Assembly: GCA_902783445.1 (NCBI GenBank) | Contig: CACZQX010000120.1 | Span: 1 to 6,052 of the forward strand | Direction: 5' to 3' | Length of the DNA stretch: 6,052 nt | Source: an uncultured Lachnospiraceae bacterium | Lineage (GTDB): Bacteria; Bacillota; Clostridia; Lachnospirales; Lachnospiraceae | Part shown: positions 1 through 5,503 of the stretch, piece after piece | Numbering within the stretch: the stretch's first letter is position 1 | Layout: the number at the start of each line of letters is the position of its first letter | Notes under the pieces: model-generated | Databases searched by the model: none | The model's input: only the letters and a program-made list of their open reading frames with translations | Told to the model about the DNA's origin: nothing | Position numbers and translations under genes: made by a program

Positions 1-486
1 ATGACCCGGAGTGGCTACAACTTCAAAAGTGTAACCGCCGATGTCAAAAATTTCACCATCTTTAGTTTCAATATAGTCTCCCGCCGGGGCATTTATATAT
101 TCTTCCCGATTAAAGTCATCGGGTAAACCGCTTATTTTTCTGCCGGTTCCGTAATCTATTACTTCTTTGGCATCTTCAGCGGCGGAAGTTCTTTGCTCTT
201 TGCTTGTATGTTCCAAGGCCAAAGGCATATCTTCTTTTGATATATAAGCCGGCTCTTCAAATCTGAAATTTCCACACACATGGTCCACATGACCATGCGT
301 GTTGAAAATTATGAGAGGCTTATCGGTTATCTCCCTAACCGTTTTTTTAAGATCGCCAAAACCGTATCCCGTATCTATAAGCATTGCTTTATCCTTGCCT
401 ACAATAAGTTCGATAAATACGTTTTCGGCACTTGTAATCCTGTAAATATCATCTTCAAGTTTAATTGTTCTGTAAAAATTACTCAT
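1..486 (-). CDS. Metallo-beta-lactamase-fold hydrolase, N-terminal part (cut by window edge)
   Basis: Reading leftwards from the ATG at 486-484 gives 162 codons without a stop; the protein continues beyond position 1. The metal-binding signature of the MBL superfamily is visible: an LIDTG strand-turn at residues 36-40, then T-H-G-H-V-D-H at 63-69 (H64, H66, D68, H69), and the last visible residues are T-P-G-H (H162), normally the third metal-ligand region. These residues would bind two metal ions, usually zinc, in a cytosolic hydrolase; no signal peptide is seen. Residues 85-150 form a charged insert between the first and second metal motifs, as in many family members. The superfamily is functionally broad (thioesters, lactones, phosphodiesters, beta-lactams), so the substrate cannot be named. 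The start is supported by GGAGTG at 492-497 and by a promoter just upstream. It follows the binding-protein gene on the same strand by 94 bp but probably has its own promoter. Confidence 0.9.
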   Translation of the reverse strand, partial: MSNFYRTIKLEDDIYRITSAENVFIELIVGKDKAMLIDTGYGFGDLKKTVREITDKPLIIFNTHGHVDHVCGNFRFEEPAYISKEDMPLALEHTSKEQRTSAAEDAKEVIDYGTGRKISGLPDDFNREEYINAPAGDYIETKDGEIFDIGGYTFEVVATPGH

Positions 487-518
487 ACTGTCACTCCATA
501 TAACACGTTTTTTATTTA

Positions 519-547
519 ATTATTTCAAATAAAAGCTTTAAGGTCAA
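519..547 (-). promoter_or_regulatory. Sigma-70-type promoter for the MBL hydrolase gene
   Basis: On the minus strand, TTGACC (547-542, five of six consensus bases) is followed by a 17-base spacer and AATAAT (524-519, five of six). Transcription would start near 512, giving a leader of about 25 bases before the ATG at 486. This is the best-formed promoter in the window. It suggests the hydrolase is not dependent on readthrough from the upstream binding-protein gene, after which I see no convincing intrinsic terminator. Confidence 0.6.
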
Positions 548-580
548 TAATCAAACTCAAACTTGTTATGGTTTAGTCTT

Positions 581-1768
581 TTATCTTGATTTCAACGCAT
601 CTGTAGTAAGCTGATCTGACAAGAAGAAGCTCATAAGATCTGCATGTGTGGCATCCGGATTGAATCTTACGCACAAGTTTTTAACATCATCAAGTGACAT
701 CTGCGAAAGTGAAACATCCGCTGTTCCTGCCATGGATTTTGACATTACGTTGTCAATATCTTCTTTGCTGTCTATTACATATGCTACAGATTCAAAGCGC
801 TCAGGCTTAAAGTCCGGATACTGACATGCGTTAATTGCATTATCCAAAAGAATTAAAGCATATGCAATGTTTTCGGCAGGTGAGAAGCTAATGTATTGGA
901 TTGTTCCATCTCCACCGATATCGCTGATAATGGACTGGTCGTCATCAAAACCACCTGTTACGAGTTTTGTATCAGCCGAGCAAAGTCCATCAGCAACAGC
1001 CTGCTGCATTGTAGGATAAACAAATTGTGTACCTGCACAAAGTGCAACTATGCCGTCAAGTTTATCGCGACCGGCTTCCTGAAAATAGCTTTCTTCCAAA
1101 GGCTGGAACTGCAATGTTGTTACACCGCCTACAATTTCAATGCCTGCTTCGGCGCAAAGAGACTGAATTTCATTTGATGCCTCTTCAAGGTTTGGATAAG
1201 CATATCCCGGGAATGTTATAACTCCGATTTTTGTCCAACCCTGAGCTTTAACATAATCGAAATCTTCTTTGGCAAGGTCTTTACCGTTTATATGTCCGTC
1301 GGCAATCGTGCCCAACCATTTATCGTTGTTCAAAACGTCTGCATTTACGGCAAACTGCGGATTATCACTGTATACCGAATTCATATCCGTGCCAAAGCCC
1401 GCTACATAAAGATCCGGATATTCTTTCATGATTGCTCCGATACCGCCGTCTTGGCTTGAAATAATACCGACAACATCTTTTGTCATGCCGTTTTTAACTG
1501 CCTGAAGGTTACCGTCCGGATCGTTAAACATATCTCCGTAAACAATTTTGAGTTCGTATCCCAACTCTTTGCAAATTGCTTCGGCCCAGTTTTTGTTTGT
1601 TTCGTAGTTAATTCCGGATGTAAGGTTTGAAAGCCACATAATCGTTCCCTTGCTTTCAGCCTGTGCACCCGACTCTCCTTTTTCACCGCCGCATCCCGCA
1701 AGTGTCGCAAGAAGCATTGCTGCGGCAAATACGATTGTCAACGTCTTTTTAAAAAATTTTCCTTTCAT
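581..1768 (-). CDS. Lipoprotein solute-binding protein of an ABC-type uptake system (type I periplasmic-binding fold)
   Basis: A 395-residue protein with a textbook lipoprotein signal: basic K-K near residues 7-8, a hydrophobic core at 10-22, and lipobox L23-A24-G25-C26. It should be lipid-anchored through C26 on the outer face of the membrane. A flexible G/E/S/A-rich linker (27-40) leads into a two-lobed binding domain: TIMWLSNL at 42-49 starts the first Rossmann-like lobe, VVGIISSQDGG lies around 99-109, WTKIGVITFPG at 178-188 opens the second lobe, and DGIVALCAG at 238-246 and KLVTGGFDDD at 268-277 resemble the sugar/ribose-binding and related type I families. I infer binding of a small solute, possibly a sugar or nucleoside, but the ligand is not determinable. 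No permease or ATPase gene lies in the window, so it is an orphan here. The start is fixed by AGGAGG at 1774-1779, five bases before ATG. The upstream gap carries two dyads that may control it. Confidence 0.85.
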   Translation of the reverse strand: MKGKFFKKTLTIVFAAAMLLATLAGCGGEKGESGAQAESKGTIMWLSNLTSGINYETNKNWAEAICKELGYELKIVYGDMFNDPDGNLQAVKNGMTKDVVGIISSQDGGIGAIMKEYPDLYVAGFGTDMNSVYSDNPQFAVNADVLNNDKWLGTIADGHINGKDLAKEDFDYVKAQGWTKIGVITFPGYAYPNLEEASNEIQSLCAEAGIEIVGGVTTLQFQPLEESYFQEAGRDKLDGIVALCAGTQFVYPTMQQAVADGLCSADTKLVTGGFDDDQSIISDIGGDGTIQYISFSPAENIAYALILLDNAINACQYPDFKPERFESVAYVIDSKEDIDNVMSKSMAGTADVSLSQMSLDDVKNLCVRFNPDATHADLMSFFLSDQLTTDALKSR

Positions 1769-1789
1769 TTCGTCCTCCTATCAACAAAT

Positions 1790-1824
1790 ATTTTAAGCAA
1801 GCTCACCACATGACTCGCTTAAAA
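1790..1824 (-). promoter_or_regulatory. Hairpin in the leader of the binding-protein gene
   Basis: Arms TTTTAAGCAAG (1791-1801) and CTCGCTTAAAA (1814-1824) flank a 12-base loop. Read as RNA from the minus strand, the direction of the binding-protein gene, the single mismatch becomes a G-U pair, giving a continuous 11-bp stem. Read from the plus strand it is an A-C mismatch. That asymmetry favours a structure in the binding-protein mRNA, ending about 22 bases before its ATG. It has no U-tract suited to termination. It may be a 5' stabilising stem, a protein-binding site, or an operator acting as DNA. Confidence 0.45.
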
Positions 1825-1827
1825 ACA

Positions 1828-1857
1828 ATGACAAACAATTTGGTCTTTATTTGTCAA
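1828..1857 (-). promoter_or_regulatory. Candidate promoter and overlapping dyad upstream of the binding-protein gene
   Basis: The minus strand shows a perfect -35 hexamer TTGACA (1857-1852). The best -10 at 18 bases is TGTCAT (1833-1828), which lacks the important second-position A, so the promoter looks weak or activator-dependent. The same stretch is a dyad: TGACAAA (1829-1835) and TTTGTCA (1850-1856), perfect 7-base arms separated by 14 bases with centres 21 bases apart, two helical turns. This spacing fits a dimeric regulator bound on one face of the DNA. The adjacent LysR-type protein is a natural candidate, by inference only. Confidence 0.4.
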
Positions 1858-1924
1858 TTTGATAATAAATACAGTAAATAAATTATAGTATTAACGGGAG
1901 GAATAATGAATAAATTAAAAGTGA

Positions 1925-1953
1925 AGAGCTATCAACCTCAGGTTGATAGCTCT
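1925..1953 (-). terminator. Hairpin at the end of the LysR-type regulator gene, probable intrinsic terminator
   Basis: A perfect 13-bp stem pairs 1925-1937 with 1941-1953, closed by a three-base loop at 1938-1940. On the minus strand that loop is exactly the TGA stop of the LysR gene, so the last four sense codons form the 5' arm. Downstream on the minus strand the sequence is TTCACTTTTAATTT, a moderate U-tract. On the plus strand the stem is followed by TATCTTTTTT (1953-1962), a better tract, so the element could also work in reverse. There are no plus-strand genes nearby that need it, so I read it chiefly as the terminator of the AKR-LysR operon. Confidence 0.6.
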
Positions 1954-2798
1954 ATCTTTTTTGCCACACTCATAAACTGTTTCGACAAAACATTATTCTT
2001 TTTGTATATAATGCTTACATTAAAATCCATATCCGCTTTATCGCTTAATTTTTTTGCCGCCAGATTCCAATCTTCAAAACTGTCATCAAACAAAGGCATT
2101 ACCGCAACACCTTCGCCCATGCTCACCAATTGCATTATATCCCTTGCGGTATTTGCATATACTACATTTTCGGACTTTGACAATTCTCCGTACATGGATG
2201 CGTTGAATATAAAATCCTGCTTAAGCAAGACGATATTTGTTCTTTTTAGATCCGCTTTCGTAATGCTTTTTTTACCGGCCAAAACATTGTCTTTCGTCAT
2301 AAGCACATATGCGGGCAATTTAAGTATGCTTACTATATTGCAATCTTCCCATATTTCTCCGGGATGACACACGGTAAGGGCCAAATCCGCTTCGCCGTCC
2401 AACATCATTTTTCTGACCTGTTCAAGTTCCGAACAGTAAAGCTCAAATTTGCAATCGCTGATTCTTTCGGTAAATTCCTGAATCACCTTCGATACAACCT
2501 GCGCCTGGGGAATCCCTCCAAAATATGTAAATCTGATTATTTTTTCACTTACGGTTTCATCCCAGGCCTTATTTAACTTGTCAATCAAGGGAGTGAAGCG
2601 TTTTTTCATGCTTTCTCCGCCCTCTGTTAATTTTACCTTTGCGGTTGTACGATACAAAAGGGGATAACCCACCTCCGCTTCCAGCTCTTTAATTTGTTTT
2701 GACAGAGCCTGGGGCGTTATATACAGTTCTTTTGCGGCCTTGGCAAAATTCAAATGTTTTGCCACCGCCAAAAAATATTCTATACGTTTAAATTCCAT
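1938..2798 (-). CDS. LysR-type transcriptional regulator
   Basis: A 286-residue cytosolic DNA-binding protein. Residues 1-60 match the LysR winged helix-turn-helix: MEFKRIEYFLAVAKHLNF at the start, the A-K-A-A-x-x-L-x-I-T-P-Q-A-L-S-K-Q-I recognition region at about 19-36, L-E-x-x-V-G-x-P-L-L-Y-R at 39-50, and L-T-E-G-G at 57-61. A linker helix (about 62-87) leads to a substrate-binding effector domain from about residue 88, where an inducer would bind between two lobes. The length is slightly short for the family (near 300). The ATG directly abuts the TAG stop of the upstream reductase gene with no gap. AGGAAG lies about 12 bases upstream inside that gene, so translation is probably coupled. 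LysR regulators usually act on neighbouring genes; likely targets are the reductase operon and the downstream binding-protein gene, but this is inferred. The effector cannot be named. Confidence 0.92.
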   Translation of the reverse strand: MEFKRIEYFLAVAKHLNFAKAAKELYITPQALSKQIKELEAEVGYPLLYRTTAKVKLTEGGESMKKRFTPLIDKLNKAWDETVSEKIIRFTYFGGIPQAQVVSKVIQEFTERISDCKFELYCSELEQVRKMMLDGEADLALTVCHPGEIWEDCNIVSILKLPAYVLMTKDNVLAGKKSITKADLKRTNIVLLKQDFIFNASMYGELSKSENVVYANTARDIMQLVSMGEGVAVMPLFDDSFEDWNLAAKKLSDKADMDFNVSIIYKKNNVLSKQFMSVAKKIELST

Positions 2799-3986
2799 CT
2801 ATTTTTTGTACTTCCTTGAAAAAAACTTTCTTGCCACGCCAAGACCGATTTTAATAGGCAGCGGACGCAGTGCTTTATCCGCTTCTTTTAACTTATTTCT
2901 TATATCAATCTTTTGCGGACAGTGCTGTTCGCATTTTCCGCATCCAACACATTGAGATGCGAAGCTTGCCTCTCTTCTGAGTCCTACGTTTCTGGCGTAC
3001 TCGAATCTTGTTGCATTCTTCTTTTCCATATACATAAGATTGTAATGATAAAAAGTTGCCGGAATGTCTACGCCTTTCGGACATGGCATGCAATATCTGC
3101 AGCCGGTACAGCCTACTTTTTCTTTTTCTTTGATTATGGCTTTGACTTTTTCAACAAGCTCAAAGTCGGATTCGTCAAAATCTCCCACATTTGCCGATGA
3201 TGCGATACGTATGTTTTCATCTACCATTTCAAGGGAATTCATACCCGAAAGTACGCATGTTACACCTTCCTGGTCCCAAAGCCAACGAAGTCCAAGCTCC
3301 GGTGTAGTATATTGTTTTTTGCTTGCTTTCAACAAATCTTTTGCCTTAGTCGGTAAGTTAACAAGCTTTCCTCCGCGAAGGGGCTCCATAATCACTACGG
3401 GAACGCCCTTTTGACAGGCCTCTTCCAAGCCTTTTCGTCCGGCTTGAGTGTGCTCATCCAAATAATTGTATTGAATCTGGCAAAAATCCCAATCATAGGC
3501 ATTGAGAATCTTTAAGAACATTTCCGTATTACCGTGATAGGAAAAGCCCACGTTTTTGATGCTTCCCTCGGCTTTACGCTTCGCAAACCAATCTTCTATG
3601 CCAAGGGCTTTTAATTTTTCCCACTCGGCATAATCCGTAAACATATGCATAAGATAATAATCGATATAGTCTGTGCGCAGGCGTTTAAGCTGCTCGTAAA
3701 AATATTTGTCTATTTTATCATATGTATTTACCAAATATTGAGGCAGTTTGGTTGCAATGCTGATTTTATCTCTGATGCCGTTTTTTTCGACGATTTTTCC
3801 GAGGCACTCTTCGCTTCCCGAATAGATGTAAGCCGTATCGAAATAATTGACACCCATTTCATAGGCTCGCATTACTTCCGCTTCTGCTTTTTCAAAATCG
3901 ATGGATGTTCCTTTTTTCGTGAATCTCATGCATCCGTAGCCAAGTTGCGAAATTTCTTTGCCATATCTGTCTTTTCTGTAATTCAT
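2799..3986 (-). CDS. Aldo/keto reductase with C-terminal 4Fe-4S ferredoxin-like domain
   Basis: A 395-residue cytosolic oxidoreductase. Residues 1-280 form the AKR (alpha/beta)8 barrel. The catalytic tetrad is visible: D50 and Y55 in FDTAYIYSGSEE, K80 in IATKLP, and H114 in YYLMH. G-F-S-Y-H-G at 147-152 and the Q-I-Q-Y-N-Y strand at 170-175 are typical of the family, and V-L-S-G-M-N at 245-250 belongs to the NADP(H)-binding side. The C-terminal part has two cysteine groups: C293, C296, C299, C302-P with P-K-G-V-D-I-P after it, and C346, C349, C352, C356-P. These suit two 4Fe-4S clusters. This is a known AKR subfamily in anaerobes, not a novel fusion; physiological substrates are largely uncharacterised. 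The start is supported by AAAGGA at 3995-4000, eight bases upstream. It is the first gene of an operon with the LysR regulator, suggesting regulated carbonyl reduction. Confidence 0.93.
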   Translation of the reverse strand: MNYRKDRYGKEISQLGYGCMRFTKKGTSIDFEKAEAEVMRAYEMGVNYFDTAYIYSGSEECLGKIVEKNGIRDKISIATKLPQYLVNTYDKIDKYFYEQLKRLRTDYIDYYLMHMFTDYAEWEKLKALGIEDWFAKRKAEGSIKNVGFSYHGNTEMFLKILNAYDWDFCQIQYNYLDEHTQAGRKGLEEACQKGVPVVIMEPLRGGKLVNLPTKAKDLLKASKKQYTTPELGLRWLWDQEGVTCVLSGMNSLEMVDENIRIASSANVGDFDESDFELVEKVKAIIKEKEKVGCTGCRYCMPCPKGVDIPATFYHYNLMYMEKKNATRFEYARNVGLRREASFASQCVGCGKCEQHCPQKIDIRNKLKEADKALRPLPIKIGLGVARKFFSRKYKK

Positions 3987-4014
3987 AGTTATATTCCTTT
4001 ATAGATTTTTTATG

Positions 4015-4042
4015 ATATTACTAAATAAATGTGAAAAATCAA
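4015..4042 (-). promoter_or_regulatory. Weak candidate promoter of the AKR-LysR operon
   Basis: On the minus strand TTGATT (4042-4037, four of six) is separated by 16 bases from TAATAT (4020-4015, four of six), placing a start near 4008 and a leader of about 22 bases. Both boxes are imperfect in very AT-rich DNA, so this could be chance. Some promoter is expected in the 95-bp gap because the upstream Sel1-repeat gene is functionally unrelated. Confidence 0.3.
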
Positions 4043-4081
4043 TGATATAAATTGTACTTAAACAGTGCAATGATTAAATTA

Positions 4082-5203
4082 TTACAAAGTGTCCTCAAAG
4101 TTATCTTTAACGCTTGGTTTTAAAGGAATAAACTCAAATTCGGAACATTTTATCGAAATCATTATTCTGTCTCGGTAGAGAAAATTCCAAATATCCGCTT
4201 CTTCATCATAATTTATACCTGTTATAAAAGCCTTCATCGGCGGCACAAAATTTTCCACAAATTCCACGTCGTCGCTTAAATAAAAGGCTGCCTCATCTAT
4301 AAGCTCGCAATAGTCGATTGTGGCAATATTTATTATGGTTTTGCCGCTGAGTTCGTCATCGGCGACGGATTTTGCCCTTATAACAAAGCGACCGTCCTTA
4401 TCTTCGTGCAGATCCAAATCTATCCCCACGGAATTTTTAAGAAGCATGGCGAAAAATATAGGATTGTCTATTGTGAATTTATCTTGGAAGAAGTTATTTC
4501 CCAGCTTTTTCAATACTCTGTCCATGGATGCTTTGATATTTTTTTGCACCTTTCTGTCGCCGAAAAAATCAAAAAGCTCAACACGCTTATCAATGGCGAG
4601 TTTCGCCTCTTTGTAGTAAGCGTAAGCCGCCACGTCGTTTTGATCCACACCGTCTCCGCGCTCGAAAAAGCCTCCCACTCTAAGGGCAATGTCTGCAAAT
4701 TTGGATTCAAAGCTTTCATCACAAAAAAGCTCCTTGTTGTCATTATACATTGCCATTACCATATTTGCTGCAGCGCTTGGGCTTTTGAGCGCTCCTTTTC
4801 CCGTAAGAAACATATCCGCCAATTTATAGCGGGACTCGTAGATTCCGTGAGCCGCACCAACGGCAAAATATTGAAATGCCTTGTCATATTCCGGCACACC
4901 GTTATTGCATCTGCCGTAATAATAGATATAACCCAATGTGTTATAACAAAAAGGATCGTCCGTAAGCTCGATAAGCTTAAGCATGCAGCGCTTGGATGTT
5001 TCCCAGTCGGTTTCATAGATTTCGTTGCCGCCGTAGCAGCCGTAGCCAAGAGCCATAAGTGCGCAAGGCCAGTCACGCTCCACTCCGTAGTCCACAAAAT
5101 CCGCAAACATCATCAACTCTTCGTCGCTTAATGCTCCGAGATTGTCCATGTGTTCTTCGATATAGTTGAATTTTTCTTCGTCTGTGTAATCCTTTTTAGC
5201 CAT
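4082..5203 (-). CDS. Sel1-like repeat protein with an unrecognised C-terminal domain
   Basis: A 373-residue acidic protein with no signal peptide or membrane segment, so probably cytosolic. Sel1-type (TPR-like) helical repeats are visible: residues 86-121 with L-G-Y-I-Y-Y-Y-G and A-F-Q-Y-F-A-V-G-A-A-H-G; 122-157 with Y-K-L-A-D-M-F-L-T-G-K-G and a degenerate second helix; and about 168-204 with I-A-L-R-V-G-G-F-F-E-R-G-D-G-V and A-Y-Y-K-E-A. A divergent repeat may lie at 47-83. Such repeats are protein-interaction scaffolds. Residues 210-373 do not match a family I recognise; they look alpha/beta, with a run of predicted strands late in the protein (FVIRAKSV, IINIATIDY, IMISIKCSEFEFIPL). The start has a purine-rich GGGG/GAAG site at 5207-5213. 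It has no same-strand partner closer than 95 bp, and no specific role can be assigned. Confidence 0.85.
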   Translation of the reverse strand: MAKKDYTDEEKFNYIEEHMDNLGALSDEELMMFADFVDYGVERDWPCALMALGYGCYGGNEIYETDWETSKRCMLKLIELTDDPFCYNTLGYIYYYGRCNNGVPEYDKAFQYFAVGAAHGIYESRYKLADMFLTGKGALKSPSAAANMVMAMYNDNKELFCDESFESKFADIALRVGGFFERGDGVDQNDVAAYAYYKEAKLAIDKRVELFDFFGDRKVQKNIKASMDRVLKKLGNNFFQDKFTIDNPIFFAMLLKNSVGIDLDLHEDKDGRFVIRAKSVADDELSGKTIINIATIDYCELIDEAAFYLSDDVEFVENFVPPMKAFITGINYDEEADIWNFLYRDRIMISIKCSEFEFIPLKPSVKDNFEDTL

Positions 5204-5248
5204 ATTCTTCCCCTTTTTCCCCCGTTACATTTTTTAATGCACAGCATC

Positions 5249-5275
5249 TTTATAATAATTATACTTTAAAAGCAA
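5249..5275 (-). promoter_or_regulatory. Candidate promoter region of the Sel1-repeat gene
   Basis: The minus strand holds a perfect TATAAT (5263-5258) and an overlapping alternative TATAAA (5254-5249). TTGCTT (5275-5270) sits 15 bases before the second, which is a little short. No good -35 lies 17 bases before the first. Either start would give a leader of about 40-50 bases. The -35 lies in the AAAGCAAG arm of an inverted repeat. Confidence 0.35.
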
Positions 5276-5361
5276 GTGATTTAGTATGTTTTTTTGATTT
5301 TTTTAATTAGAATATCGGCTTGCTTTATGCTTGCGAAAATCAGACTTTTGCCTGTGAAACA

Positions 5362-5388
5362 TTGATTTTTGCACGCATCTGATATAGT
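5362..5388 (+). promoter_or_regulatory. Candidate extended -10 promoter of hisA
   Basis: TG at 5380-5381, one base, then TATAGT at 5383-5388 (five of six) forms an extended -10 element, common in Gram-positive bacteria. TTGATT at 5362-5367 is a possible -35 with a short 15-base spacer. The start would fall near 5395, giving a leader of roughly 110 bases that contains both hairpins. Confidence 0.45.
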
Positions 5389-5401
5389 ATTATTTATATA
5401 A

Positions 5402-5462
5402 GCGGCAATAATCAGTAATATTTCCGCAAAAACAGTGAAAAGTTTCAATACAACTTTTCATT
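5402..5462 (+). promoter_or_regulatory. Two tandem hairpins in the hisA leader
   Basis: Hairpin 1 pairs GCGGCAATA (5402-5410) with TATTTCCGC (5419-5427), nine positions with one mismatch and an 8-base loop. Six bases later, hairpin 2 pairs 5434-5444 with 5452-5462, eleven pairs including one G-U, with a 7-base loop. The G-U pair exists only in the plus-strand RNA, which supports a role in the hisA transcript. Neither is followed by a U-run, so they are not terminators. They could be a cis-acting mRNA structure or, as DNA dyads just after the promoter, repressor sites. No known riboswitch class is recognised. Confidence 0.45.
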
Positions 5463-5503
5463 ACAAATGGGGTATTAAATAAATAACAGACAGAGGTACA
5501 ATC

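Larger units (their letters stand above)
5204..5503. other. Divergent intergenic region between the Sel1-repeat gene and hisA
   Basis: About 300 bases without a gene. From left to right it holds a purine-rich ribosome-binding area and AT-rich -10-like boxes for the Sel1 gene (5249-5275), a stretch with two T-runs (5289-5304), an inverted repeat AAAGCAAG/CTTGCTTT at 5269-5276 and 5319-5326, a candidate extended -10 promoter for hisA (5362-5388) and two hairpins (5402-5462). I see no small open frame with a convincing ribosome-binding site and no tRNA-like fold. The conserved T-box core found upstream of many amino-acid genes in Firmicutes is also absent. Confidence 0.6.

Noticed and set aside
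280..519. A 79-codon plus-strand frame opposite the MBL hydrolase
   Set aside because: The minus-strand frame carries the complete H-x-H-x-D-H motif and a promoter; the plus frame has no recognisable feature.
487..580. Intrinsic terminator after the binding-protein gene
   Set aside because: Only 4-5 bp AAAC/GTTT-type pairings are possible, too weak to call.
2905..3093. Short minus-strand frame inside the reductase gene, and plus-strand frames at 3064-3414 and 3645-4004
   Set aside because: All are alternate frames of the reductase gene, whose catalytic and cysteine motifs are intact.
2799..3986. The reductase-ferredoxin combination as a possible novel fusion
   Set aside because: AKR proteins with this C-terminal double cysteine cluster are a known subfamily in anaerobes; the length and motif order are ordinary.
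4051..4071. Terminator of the Sel1-repeat gene
   Set aside because: The 8-position stem contains a C-A mismatch in the relevant (minus) RNA and is not followed by a U-run, so at best it is a DNA dyad.
4406..5131. A 241-codon plus-strand open frame
   Set aside because: It lies wholly antisense to the Sel1-repeat gene, whose frame has recognisable repeats and a ribosome-binding site. The antisense product is Cys/His/Val-rich with no recognisable domain.
5395..5503. T-box or other amino-acid riboswitch upstream of hisA
   Set aside because: The conserved T-box core and a terminator/antiterminator with a U-run are missing, and the leader is too short for a full T-box.
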